NCBI GenBank assembly: GCA_937931165.1
Contig: CALHCI010000126.1
Coordinates: forward strand, 1 to 48,152
Direction: 5' to 3'
DNA from: an uncultured Granulosicoccaceae bacterium
GTDB taxonomy: Bacteria > Pseudomonadota > Gammaproteobacteria > Granulosicoccales > Granulosicoccaceae
Length of the DNA: 48,152 bases
Every line of letters begins with the position of its first letter. Position 1 is the first letter of the stretch. Position numbers and translations under genes: made by a program. Of this stretch, positions 19,277 through 27,563 are shown piece by piece. Below the pieces are notes generated by a model that ran no database searches, was not told the DNA's origin, and worked only from the letters and a program-made list of their open reading frames with translations.

Positions 19277-21049
19277 CTATCGATCGTTAAACAAAAATCG
19301 CTGTTCAAACTCAAGCGATGGAATTGCTCTTGAGGTGTAGAAACCCTGGAAGATATCGCAACCTCGCAACATTAAAAAATCCAGCTCATCCTGACTGTCT
19401 ACTCCTTCTGCAATGACAGTCTTCCCAAGCGTGTGAGATAAATCGATAATAGAAGTCGTGATCGCTTTGTTTTCTTCACAGTTAAACAGGTTATCGACAA
19501 ATGATCTGTCTATTTTGATGTGATCGATTGGGTGTTTTTTCAGATAAGAAAATGAACCATAACCGGTACCGAAATCATCCAGTGCGATCTTAACTCCGAG
19601 CGCGCTGATTTCGTGCAGCAGACGGCACTCACTGACAAACTCATCTAACAGAATGGTCTCTGTAATTTCCAGTACCAGGTACTGTGGTGCGAGACCGGAA
19701 GAGTCGAGGATGCATTTTAATTTGTCTAGAAAGTGCCTGTCGTGCAGTTGCAGGCTTGAAACGTTCACCGATACGGTGGTTCTTGCTTCGGGGAAATCAG
19801 CATGCCACTTCGCCTGGTTGTGACAAGCCTCTGACAACACCCACTCACCCACCTGCGTAATGAGCCCACGGTCTTCAAGCATGGGGATGAATATACTTGG
19901 TGATATGGAACCAAGTGTCGGGTTTTTCCAGCGTAACAGTGCTTCTGATCCGTAGATTCTATTTGTAGCAATTTCCAGCTGCGGCTGATAGAAAACTTTG
20001 AACTCATCTCTGTCGAGTGCGCAGTGCAAGTGACTGCCTACCAATAGTTTGGCGCGGTTATGGGCGGTAAGTTCGTGACTGTGATACTGCACTGCGTTGC
20101 CTTTATTCTTTTTGGCGTTGTACATCGCAACGTCTGCCTGTTGCAGCAGTCGGTCTGCACTGACGCCGGGTTTGGCAACTGCAATCCCGACACTGGCAGT
20201 GATGTATACCGATTCGTTTTGAACGCGAAACGGTTTTTCAATGACCTTGATAATCTGTTCGCCGATTTCCGCAGCCCGCTGAGTTGCATCGTTGTGTTGA
20301 ATGATGGCAGTGAACTCATCACTGCCGAGCCTTGCCAGAAGATCAGTCTGCTCAATGCAGCTGTTTACTCTTTCACTGACCTCCCGGATCAGCTTGTTGC
20401 CTTGCTCCCTGCCAAGCGTATCGTTAATCAGCTTAAAGCCGTCGAGATCAACAAACACCAGCGCCAGATCTGTGACGTCCCCGGGTTGCAGAGCGCGGTT
20501 AAGCCGTTGCATTAACAGACTGCGATTTGGCAATTTAGTCAGCGGATCGTACAGTGATAATTGCACGAGATTTTCATTGGTATTTCTGTGCTCGGTAATA
20601 TCGGTAAATGTGCAAAGGCAGCCGGTCAGGCCGCACTCGTCATAATTTAGTGTCTGGGCTTCACAGTTGAGCCATCGCACCGCGCCGTTCCGCGCTTTTG
20701 CAGAGTGCACGCGGCACTCCGTTTTAAATTCACTGCTATCGAGCAGCGACAGAGTGAGTCCGTTAATCAGGTGGTGTGCGTCTTCAGGGTGCAGTGAACT
20801 GTGCCACGCCGGACGCTGGGATGGGTTACCAAGCAGTTCGCGCAGTGCCGTATTGGAGTAGATGACATTGAGATGTTCATCGAGAAGAATCACACCCGGT
20901 GACGAAATCTGATCGAGGATTTTCTCTATTAATACTGACGGTACTGATCTGGATCGTCGCTGCCTCGCTACCTGGCTGGCATTCAGCAGTGAGCCAATTC
21001 TTCGACCGAGTTCTTTTGCAGAGAGGGAGTTTTTTCTGTTATCGGTCAT
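19277..21049 (-). CDS. PAS-GGDEF-EAL cyclic di-GMP enzyme
   Basis: This 590-aa protein has no obvious membrane segment. A PAS domain (about 45-155) ends in a linker with FTDITEHRNTNENL. A GGDEF domain (about 165-325) carries GSDEF at about residue 241 instead of GGDEF, and the inhibitory RxxD site is replaced by EQTD. The EAL domain (about 340-585) has the catalytic set visible: EALLRW, NVSS, EITET, DDFGTGYG, IKIDRSF, AEGVD and FQGF. I infer an active c-di-GMP phosphodiesterase, with the cyclase half weak or regulatory. It is divergent from the LysM-FecR gene across 384 bp. Cytoplasmic sensing through PAS is likely; the ligand is unknown. Confidence 0.93.
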   Translation of the reverse strand: MTDNRKNSLSAKELGRRIGSLLNASQVARQRRSRSVPSVLIEKILDQISSPGVILLDEHLNVIYSNTALRELLGNPSQRPAWHSSLHPEDAHHLINGLTLSLLDSSEFKTECRVHSAKARNGAVRWLNCEAQTLNYDECGLTGCLCTFTDITEHRNTNENLVQLSLYDPLTKLPNRSLLMQRLNRALQPGDVTDLALVFVDLDGFKLINDTLGREQGNKLIREVSERVNSCIEQTDLLARLGSDEFTAIIQHNDATQRAAEIGEQIIKVIEKPFRVQNESVYITASVGIAVAKPGVSADRLLQQADVAMYNAKKNKGNAVQYHSHELTAHNRAKLLVGSHLHCALDRDEFKVFYQPQLEIATNRIYGSEALLRWKNPTLGSISPSIFIPMLEDRGLITQVGEWVLSEACHNQAKWHADFPEARTTVSVNVSSLQLHDRHFLDKLKCILDSSGLAPQYLVLEITETILLDEFVSECRLLHEISALGVKIALDDFGTGYGSFSYLKKHPIDHIKIDRSFVDNLFNCEENKAITTSIIDLSHTLGKTVIAEGVDSQDELDFLMLRGCDIFQGFYTSRAIPSLEFEQRFLFNDR

Positions 21050-21433
21050 CGGTTCTTGCTAGGGTACGAATACAGTAGAGCTACGGAACATCCTGGTTGC
21101 CTCAAGAGTGTAGAAGACATCCGGGCATTACATAACGGCATCGGCGAAAAAAAGTTAGTTTGTTTCCGGAATATGTCAAAGTGGCCGTCGCATACTGATT
21201 GAAAATGACGTTCAGGGGTGGTTTTGCTGCTATAAATAAGAATCTGACGAGGTAAGTGACGCTATTTGAGTTTTGTTGTATAAACAACTAAAATTGTGTT
21301 TCGGTAGCGTAATTGTTTCAAACTGTTAAAACTCACTGCAATACAACGTGTATGCTCCGTATGTCGGTCTGTCCGGCCGTTAGCGGGCATACAAGATGCC
21401 TATACCCGGAAGCAACCGCATTTAGCACCGAAA
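21050..21433. promoter_or_regulatory. 384-bp divergent intergenic region (GGDEF-EAL / LysM-FecR)
   Basis: No coding region or tRNA is seen. On the + strand GTGACG (21256-21261) and TATAAA (21279-21284), 17 bp apart, form a plausible promoter for the FecR gene. A second extended -10-like TGCTATAAA occurs near 21228-21236. A near-palindrome (21271-21293: TTTTGTTGT-ATAA-ACAAC-T-AAAA) covers the first -10 and could be an operator. An inverted GTATGC/GCATAC pair (21350-21355 and 21387-21392) lies in the likely leader. I compared the region with c-di-GMP riboswitch consensus from memory and saw no match. Confidence 0.45.
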
Positions 21434-22765
21434 ATGAAATCGTTTACACAAACAATTAAAACGGTGAGCCTGGTGGCAGCCCTCACGGTAATGCAGATGC
21501 CTGCATTGTCGGTGGCTGAAAATAGTGATCAATCTCAGGAAGATCTTGTAGTTATTGTTCGTGCCGCTCAGACGGTTGAACAGGTGCTAACGGAAGAGCT
21601 CAAATCCACCCGGTTTGCCCGTCAGATTGCCGAAATTAACAATATAGCCAGTGCCACCACAGTACTGCCTGTTGGTACAACGCTGTCTATTCCGCGGCCC
21701 TATCTTGATTCGCTGGATTTTGGTCGTATTGCCTATGTAAAGGGCGATGTTACTCACAAGCAAACCGAACTGGTGGTCAACCCGCCACCGAAGGGCGCTC
21801 AGGTATTTGATGGGGACATCATTCAAACCGGTGTTGACGGGTTTGTCAGTCTCAGTTTTAAAAGTGGTGCTCGGGTGCATGTGCAGCCGGAGAGCCGGGT
21901 TGTTATTACCAACATTGACTGCCTCAGTGATGACGGTAAGTGTGCGATCTCGCTTGAAGCGACGGAAGGCCAGGTGGGTAGCGAAGTCACCCCACGCCCC
22001 GATGGCCAGCCGCCGATCGAGTTTTCGATTGAAACCCCGTTTCTCACAGCGGCCGTCCGTGGCACTGCTTTTTATGTCGACCTGGATGGCGACGTTAACC
22101 GCATTGGCGTGACTAAAGGTCTGGTGGCAACTGCCAGCGGCGATACCAACAACGACTTGCCCAAGGGCAAAGGTCTGAGCGTTGCAGATGGCATAGCGCC
22201 TGAACTCGTGGATTTACTCACGCCTCCGGCTCTCAGCCTGACCGGTGATCGTATAATACTGAGCGAGCAGGATGACATTGCCTGGCAGCTGCTCGATGGT
22301 GCAACGACTTATCGAGCTGATATTGCTGCAGATGAATCCATGGCAGAGCAACTGGTCAGTCTGACCACCGATGCATTGTCGTTTGATACCCCAACACTTG
22401 CTCCGGGGGACTATTTTCTTGCGGTTGCCGGTATCGACAACAAAAACTTTCTCGGATTGCCAGCCAGGCGCAAAGTTGCGGTGGCAGAAATTGAGGCCGG
22501 TCAGGCACCGGAACTAAGCATCACCAGGCAGGACGACGTGACCGTATTGTCTGTTCCCGACAATGACGGTCCGGTAGAACTATTGATCGGTAATTCTGTC
22601 AATGAAAGAGCTACCAGCACACGTATTCTGGAGACAGGTTCAGATCAATTGTCCCTGAATCTTGACCCTGCAAAAGACTGGGTTTTTCGAGCTCGGAAAA
22701 TACTGGGGTCTCACAAAGTATCTGCTTACAGTCAATACTATGTGTATGAGGCGAGCACCCGGTAG
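21434..22765 (+). CDS. Secreted LysM-FecR domain protein
   Basis: This 443-aa protein has an N-terminal signal peptide (cleavage probably after about residue 28, ALSVA). A LysM-like segment follows (about 37-90, with EINNI and LPVGTTLSIP), then a FecR domain (about 95-225, with GDVTHKQ, GDIIQTGVDGFVSLSFKSGARV and TPFLTAAVRGTAFYV). The rest is a beta-rich, possibly fibronectin-like stretch (about 260-350). No transmembrane helix follows the signal, so it is periplasmic or wall-associated, not a classical FecR anti-sigma partner, and no sigma factor or TonB receptor is nearby. It may bind peptidoglycan and act as an envelope sensor or scaffold. Its own function is unknown. Confidence 0.85.
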   Translation: MKSFTQTIKTVSLVAALTVMQMPALSVAENSDQSQEDLVVIVRAAQTVEQVLTEELKSTRFARQIAEINNIASATTVLPVGTTLSIPRPYLDSLDFGRIAYVKGDVTHKQTELVVNPPPKGAQVFDGDIIQTGVDGFVSLSFKSGARVHVQPESRVVITNIDCLSDDGKCAISLEATEGQVGSEVTPRPDGQPPIEFSIETPFLTAAVRGTAFYVDLDGDVNRIGVTKGLVATASGDTNNDLPKGKGLSVADGIAPELVDLLTPPALSLTGDRIILSEQDDIAWQLLDGATTYRADIAADESMAEQLVSLTTDALSFDTPTLAPGDYFLAVAGIDNKNFLGLPARRKVAVAEIEAGQAPELSITRQDDVTVLSVPDNDGPVELLIGNSVNERATSTRILETGSDQLSLNLDPAKDWVFRARKILGSHKVSAYSQYYVYEASTR

Positions 22766-22852
22766 TTAAGCGGCTGCAGGCTTGTTTGGCAGTGTTGAAC
22801 TTCGCGCTCAGCCCGCTGGTGTTTCGGTTTACTCTTCATCACGGATAGTCTG

Positions 22853-23545
22853 TTGAAAAAAAATCATCTTGTTGCAGCTGCGATATCCATTGCCGCTATT
22901 GCCTGTGTTGTAATACTTACGGTTAAGTTGACGGGTGATAAGCAGCCGGCGGAGCAACAACCTATAGCGTCCGCATCAGCCACGATACAGGACGGTACCC
23001 ATTACCGGACTTTAAGCAACCCGCTGGCAACAGATCCGAATGGCATTTCGGTGATTGAGTTTTTCTGGTACGGCTGCCCGCACTGTCAGGCGTTTGAGCC
23101 TGGTGTAAAAGAGTGGCTTAAAACAGCGCCTGCAGACGTGAAGTTCTCTTTAAATCCGGTTGGCTGGAATGATGCCACACGGTTGCATGCAGCGATGTAC
23201 TACGTGGGGCTGAAGAGCAATGCACCTGCACAGCTTCACGAAGCACTGTTTGATCTTGTCATCGGTATGAGGCAAGAGAGAAATCTCGATAAGCAAATTG
23301 AAAATGCTTCAGCGCTATTTGCAAAATACGGTATTGAAGGCGTACCGTTAAAACAATCGCTTCAGGCTGACGATGTGACGGCGGCAGTCGCGTTGTCTGA
23401 GCAGCAGATGCGCGCCGCTGAAGTCGCTTCTACACCGTCGCTACTGGTTGGTGGCCGGTATATGGTGTTGAACAACGATGCGGTCGCACAGGCAGGGGTA
23501 TTTGAGGTCGTTAATGCGCTGTTAGAGAAAGTGCGAAACCCTTAG
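22853..23545 (+). CDS. DsbA-like thiol:disulfide oxidoreductase
   Basis: This 230-aa protein has a hydrophobic N-terminal segment (residues 6-26) that acts as a signal or anchor, followed by a thioredoxin-fold domain. The active site is C75-P-H-C78, the DsbA-type dipeptide, and the cis-proline is in the Thr194-Pro195 pair. The helical insertion typical of DsbA lies between. It probably introduces or shuffles disulfides in periplasmic proteins. The start is a TTG with only a weak upstream GGA, 87 nt after the FecR gene. It could be co-transcribed with that gene. DsbA versus a DsbC/G-like role is best settled as DsbA-like from the CPHC motif. Confidence 0.88.
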   Translation: MKKNHLVAAAISIAAIACVVILTVKLTGDKQPAEQQPIASASATIQDGTHYRTLSNPLATDPNGISVIEFFWYGCPHCQAFEPGVKEWLKTAPADVKFSLNPVGWNDATRLHAAMYYVGLKSNAPAQLHEALFDLVIGMRQERNLDKQIENASALFAKYGIEGVPLKQSLQADDVTAAVALSEQQMRAAEVASTPSLLVGGRYMVLNNDAVAQAGVFEVVNALLEKVRNP

Positions 23546-23585
23546 TCCTTTACTTCAAAGGATGATCATTGTCTGTTTAATCACT

Positions 23586-23630
23586 GGTTGATTTGATAAC
23601 CGGTTAATTTGATTATTAGTTGATTTTAAG
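23586..23630. repeat. Three imperfect 16-bp direct repeats at a convergent gene junction
   Basis: Units start at 23586 (GGTTGATTTGATAACC), 23602 (GGTTAATTTGATTATT) and 23618 (AGTTGATTTTAAG, shorter). The third lies across the stop codon and last codons of the Lrp/AsnC gene. They could be a regulator site or a chance AT-rich array between the convergent dsbA-like and asnC-like genes. Confidence 0.45.
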
Positions 23631-24077
23631 GGCAGTGGTCTTTTTCAGACACTCCATTGAAAGGCTCGATGTCACATTGTGGAGTTTGACTCTGCTGATT
23701 AGTTCTTTGTAAAAACGATCAAAGTCTGCCGGGTTTTTTACCTGAACCTTTAACAGATAGTCTACTTCACCGGCCATTCTGTGTGCTTCGAGAATCTCGG
23801 GCATGTGTTCAACTGCCGATGCAAACTGTGCGAGCCACTCAGGCTCATGCTGATCTGTTTTTACTGCTACAAAAAAGGTTTCATCCAGTCCGACAGATGC
23901 AGGATTAACCAGCGCAACCTGTTTTTCAATGATACCCGCTTTTCGCATCTTTTGAATGCGTGACCACACTGGTGTTTTTGACGAGCCTATTTGCTTTGCC
24001 AGCGCATCCATCGACACCGTTGCATCTTCCTGCAGCGCGCGCAGAATCTTCCGGTCAAGTTCGTCCAGTTTTGCCAT
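23616..24077 (-). CDS. Lrp/AsnC family transcriptional regulator
   Basis: This 153-aa protein has the standard two-part layout. The N-terminal helix-turn-helix (about 1-60) includes LDRKILRALQEDATVSMDALAKQIGSSKTPVWSRI, and the C-terminal RAM ligand-binding domain (about 65-145) contains HRMAGEVDYLLKVQV. Such regulators form oligomers that bind an amino acid and control transport or catabolic genes. It lies 46 nt behind livF in the same direction, so it may be the last gene of the ABC operon and regulate it. The ligand (perhaps a branched-chain amino acid) is inference. An AT-rich TAATTAATATT lies just before its start. Confidence 0.95.
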   Translation of the reverse strand: MAKLDELDRKILRALQEDATVSMDALAKQIGSSKTPVWSRIQKMRKAGIIEKQVALVNPASVGLDETFFVAVKTDQHEPEWLAQFASAVEHMPEILEAHRMAGEVDYLLKVQVKNPADFDRFYKELISRVKLHNVTSSLSMECLKKTTALKIN

Positions 24078-24123
24078 AGCTAATTAATATTCCGGATGGT
24101 ACGGGCGCAGATTTCAGCGGATG

Positions 24124-24825
24124 CTAAACGCCAAGATACTTGTCCTTGATCGATGGATCATCGGTGAGTTGCTGACTGCTGCCCTGCCAGACAACGTGAC
24201 CCTTTTCGATAACGTAGTGCCTGTCTGCGAGCCCGACAAGGTCGTTAAGATTTTTGTCGACAATCAGAATTGAAAGTCCGGCACTTTTAAGTGCCTGCAG
24301 TGACGACCAGATATCCTTGCGCACCAGCGGTGCGAGTCCTTCCGTGGCATCGTCCAGTAACAGGAGATCGGGGTTTGTCATTAACGCACGTCCAATCGCA
24401 AGCATTTGCTGCTCACCACCCGACAGCAAATTGCCCATTGACGATAGTCGCATCGCCAGTGGCGGGAAGAGTTCAAGCACCGCCTTTTTGGTCCACGGGT
24501 TGGCATTGCCGCGTTTATTAGCAGCGGTGGCAATCAGGTTTTCATTGACGGTCAGGTTAGGGAATATTTGTCGGCCTTCCGGTACCAGTGCAAGACCGAG
24601 CCGTGCGATTTTAAATGACGACAACGAAGTGATATTGATGCCTTTGTAGTTAATTGAACCGGTAGCGGCGCTGACGATACCCATGATTGAATGAATGGTG
24701 GTGGTTTTACCCATACCGTTGCGCCCAATGAGGGTAACCACCTCACCCTGATCGACTTGCAGGTTCATATCAAACAACGCCTGACTGGTGCCGTAGAAGG
24801 CCTGCAGTTCTTCAACCTTCAGCAT
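24124..24825 (-). CDS. livF: Branched-chain amino acid type ABC transporter ATP-binding protein (LivF type)
   Basis: This 233-aa ATPase has Walker A GRNGMGKTT, the signature LSGGEQQ, Walker B LLLLDDATEGLAP and a switch region ending in IVDKN. The aspartate pair (DD) at the Walker B end, in place of the usual DE, is a small deviation that might lower hydrolysis. The ATEGLAP context is the mark of the LivF subgroup. The ATG shares one base with the livG stop. It works with LivG on the cytoplasmic face of LivHM. Confidence 0.93.
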   Translation of the reverse strand: MLKVEELQAFYGTSQALFDMNLQVDQGEVVTLIGRNGMGKTTTIHSIMGIVSAATGSINYKGINITSLSSFKIARLGLALVPEGRQIFPNLTVNENLIATAANKRGNANPWTKKAVLELFPPLAMRLSSMGNLLSGGEQQMLAIGRALMTNPDLLLLDDATEGLAPLVRKDIWSSLQALKSAGLSILIVDKNLNDLVGLADRHYVIEKGHVVWQGSSQQLTDDPSIKDKYLGV

Positions 24826-25577
24826 TAATTGTCGTCCTCGCCAAGGTAGGCATTGCGAACGCGCGTGTCTGATTTAATTTCGGCAGGGGTGCCACTGGCA
24901 ATCACCTTTCCATACACCAGTACAGAAATTCGATCAGCAAGTGCAAATACAGCGTCCATATCGTGCTCGATAAGTAACAGTGTTTTTGTGCCTCGCAGAC
25001 GGTTGAGAATATCGATCAGTTCGGCGGATTCATCTTTGCCCATGCCAGCCATGGGTTCGTCGAGTAGTAACAACACCGGATCGGTTGCCAGCGCCATCGC
25101 AATCTCGAGTTGCCGGCGTTCGCCGTGGGACACCTCACTCGCGAGCCAGTCAGCGCGGTCTGCGAGTCCGACCCGACTCAGGTAGTCGAGTGCCGGCTTC
25201 TGTAGTGCCTGGTCTTTTCTGGCATTGCGCCAGAAGCGAAATGCATGTCCGGCGTGGGCCTGCACGGCAAGGGCAACGTTATCCTGAAGAGAGAGTTCCT
25301 GAAACACAGAGGTAATCTGAAATGACCGGGCCAGCCCCGCCTGGGAAAACCGATAGGGCGGCAGGCCGGTAATATCGTTACCCTGAAAAAATATACTGCC
25401 ACTATCCGGTGTCAGGAGACCGGATAGCTGAGAGATCAGAGTGGTTTTGCCTGCCCCGTTTGGACCAATTAGCGCGTGTATTTCCCCTTCAGTCACCTGC
25501 AGATTGACATTGTCAGTGGCAACGACGCCACCGAAACTTTTACACAGGTTGTGAACTTCAAGTATTGGAGAGGTCAT
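24825..25577 (-). CDS. livG: Branched-chain amino acid type ABC transporter ATP-binding protein (LivG type)
   Basis: This 250-aa ATPase has Walker A GPNGAGKTT, signature SHGERRQLEIAMAL (LivG subgroup form of LSGGQ), Walker B LLLLDEPMAGM and the H-loop LIEHDMD. I set the start at 25577 (MTSPILEVHNLCKSFGG), overlapping the livM stop by 4 bases (ATGA); the frame is open much further upstream, but that part is shadow of livM. It pairs with LivF as the transporter's motor. Confidence 0.94.
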   Translation of the reverse strand: MTSPILEVHNLCKSFGGVVATDNVNLQVTEGEIHALIGPNGAGKTTLISQLSGLLTPDSGSIFFQGNDITGLPPYRFSQAGLARSFQITSVFQELSLQDNVALAVQAHAGHAFRFWRNARKDQALQKPALDYLSRVGLADRADWLASEVSHGERRQLEIAMALATDPVLLLLDEPMAGMGKDESAELIDILNRLRGTKTLLLIEHDMDAVFALADRISVLVYGKVIASGTPAEIKSDTRVRNAYLGEDDN

Positions 25578-26569
25578 GACTGACTGCGAACGGCAGGTTT
25601 GCCAAGGCGATGCAATGCCCCTGTCACGCCACCACGAAGAAACAGCACAGAAAATATAAGTAGCAACCCAAAGGGCAGATGCCAGTAAACGGTGTATTCC
25701 GACAATACAAATTCCAGCACGATAAAAATAATCGCACCAATGACCGGACCCCATAGGGTGGCGGCACCGCCTAATATGACCATAAACATGATCTCACCGG
25801 AGCGGGTCCAATCCATCATTTCCGGGGAGATGAATGTCGTAAAGTTGCCCAGTAAAAAGCCGGCGTAACCACAGACAACCCCGGATAGCACAAAAGCAGT
25901 TAGCTGGTACTTGTAACAGTTAACACCAATCGCGTTCATGCGTTCTTCGTTGGACTTTGCGCCCTGCAACGTTAAACCGAAGCGGGAGTGTCGAATGCGA
26001 TAAGTGAAAAAAACAATCACCAGTAGTGATACATAACACAGTCCGTAAAGACTCAGCGGGCTGTCAAGATTGATCAGTGGCAGTTCGGATCTGAGATCGA
26101 TTGTCAGGCCATCATCACCGCCGTAGGTTTCCAGTGACACAATGGCGTAAAACATCATTTGACCAAACGCCATGGTGATCATAATAAAGTTAACACCACG
26201 GGTCCGAAGTGATATAACGCCGGTGATAAAAGCAAACACAGCGCTGGTAAGTAACGCAAGCCCCAGATGTACAAAGCCATTGTAAGAAGCGATAGCATCC
26301 AGGCCGCCATAAGTTTCGTGGTAGGCGGGAATACCAACGGCATAAGCACCAATACCGATATAGGCGGCATGTCCAAAAGAAACCAGTCCGCCAAGTCCAA
26401 GAATAAGATTTAACCCGCAGGCAGCGATGGCAAGGATCACCAGCCGGGTAAAGATGTCAAGCCAGAAGGTGTTGCCGCTGACGTACAGCACATAAGGCAC
26501 AGCGGCAAGCAGTACTACCATCACTACTGATAACCAGGCCGTTGAAGTGTTCTTAAGCGCAGGATTCAT
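25574..26569 (-). CDS. livM: Branched-chain amino acid type ABC transporter permease (LivM type)
   Basis: This 331-aa inner-membrane protein has eight to ten hydrophobic segments and the LivM-family stretches GLNLILGLGGLVSFGHAAYIGIGAYA and GAKSNEERMNAIGVN (the coupling loop that contacts the ATPases). WGPVIGAIIF near the C-terminus is also typical. It lies 11 nt after livH and overlaps livG by 4 bases. It forms the channel with LivH. Confidence 0.94.
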   Translation of the reverse strand: MNPALKNTSTAWLSVVMVVLLAAVPYVLYVSGNTFWLDIFTRLVILAIAACGLNLILGLGGLVSFGHAAYIGIGAYAVGIPAYHETYGGLDAIASYNGFVHLGLALLTSAVFAFITGVISLRTRGVNFIMITMAFGQMMFYAIVSLETYGGDDGLTIDLRSELPLINLDSPLSLYGLCYVSLLVIVFFTYRIRHSRFGLTLQGAKSNEERMNAIGVNCYKYQLTAFVLSGVVCGYAGFLLGNFTTFISPEMMDWTRSGEIMFMVILGGAATLWGPVIGAIIFIVLEFVLSEYTVYWHLPFGLLLIFSVLFLRGGVTGALHRLGKPAVRSQS

Positions 26570-26580
26570 CTATGTAGTGA

Positions 26581-27504
26581 TCAGCGGGTAAGTGGTGGAA
26601 ACAGGCCTTGCGGTCGAAACGCAAGAATCACTGCCATCAGAATGTATATCAGCATAGCTGACACTGCAGGGGCTGCGGTTTCAGCAGCTTCACTGGACAT
26701 CACCAGCTTGAAGATGTCGTCGAGAAAAGAGCGCCCGAAGGTATCGATCAGGCCGATAATCAATGCAGCCAGAAAGGCGCCTTTCATTGAACCGACGCCA
26801 CCGATAATAATCACCACAAAGGTGGTAATAATAATGTCACTACCCATCCCGATAGATGCTTCAGTGATCGGCGCTATCAGCATGCCCGCCAGACCCGCCA
26901 GTGCTGCACCCAGAGCAAACACACCGGAGAACAAGGTTCTGATATCAACACCTAACGCACCAACCATGGTTCGGTTGGAGGCCCCGGCGCGAATCAACAT
27001 ACCGAGACGTGTGTGATTGACCAGAATATATAAACCCGCGGCCGCAATCAGACCAATGGCAATGATTAATAGTCTGAACGTTGGAAAAACAATCCCTGGT
27101 AACAGCTCTACCTGCGAGTTGAGAAAATCCGGTAGCGGGATAGCCATACCTTCCGGCCCCCAGATAATATGCACCATAGTATCAATGCACAGAATAAGAC
27201 CAAAAGTTGCCAGAACATGGTCAAGGTGATCTCTGTCATACAGGTGTTGCACCACCAGCTTTTCAAGGATAAAACCCGCAAGTGCCGTAAGTGGTATTGC
27301 CAGTAATACTGCCAGTATAAAAGAGCCGGTGTAGAGTGTTAACGTGGCGCAGAAAAAAGCACCGAGCATATAGAGTGCTCCGTGTGCCAGATTAACAAAG
27401 TCCATGATCCCGAATGTAAGTGTCAGCCCGGCAGACAGTAAAAACAGCAGAATGCCGAGCTGTAGCCCGTTCAGGAGCTGAATAAAGAGTATGGAAGTTT
27501 CCAC
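26581..27504 (-). CDS. livH: Branched-chain amino acid type ABC transporter permease (LivH type)
   Basis: This 307-aa inner-membrane permease has about eight hydrophobic segments and the LivH-type motifs NGLQLGILLFLLSAGLTLTFGIMDFVNLAHGALYMLGAF and the coupling loop RAGASNRTMVGALGVD. The start is a GTG at 27504 with no clear Shine-Dalgarno sequence. A strong hairpin ends 9 bases upstream (27513-27534), which may hold permease synthesis below that of the binding protein. Confidence 0.92.
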   Translation of the reverse strand: METSILFIQLLNGLQLGILLFLLSAGLTLTFGIMDFVNLAHGALYMLGAFFCATLTLYTGSFILAVLLAIPLTALAGFILEKLVVQHLYDRDHLDHVLATFGLILCIDTMVHIIWGPEGMAIPLPDFLNSQVELLPGIVFPTFRLLIIAIGLIAAAGLYILVNHTRLGMLIRAGASNRTMVGALGVDIRTLFSGVFALGAALAGLAGMLIAPITEASIGMGSDIIITTFVVIIIGGVGSMKGAFLAALIIGLIDTFGRSFLDDIFKLVMSSEAAETAAPAVSAMLIYILMAVILAFRPQGLFPPLTR

Positions 27505-27512
27505 AAGGACTG

Positions 27513-27534
27513 GCAGGGGTGTGATTACCCCTGC
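27513..27534 (-). promoter_or_regulatory. Strong hairpin between the binding-protein gene and livH
   Basis: An 8-bp perfect GC-rich stem (GCAGGGGT / ACCCCTGC) with a 6-nt loop sits between the binding-protein stop and the livH GTG. No T tract follows on the coding strand, so it is not a classic terminator. In other ABC operons such structures block 3' decay and give an excess of binding-protein mRNA over permease mRNA. That role here is inference. Confidence 0.6.
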
Positions 27535-27563
27535 AGCATATTGCTTTTAATCAGTTAGTTTGA

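Noticed and set aside
21050..21433. Possible c-di-GMP riboswitch beside the GGDEF-EAL gene
   Set aside because: I looked for the GEMM-type conserved core and saw no matching arrangement on either strand.
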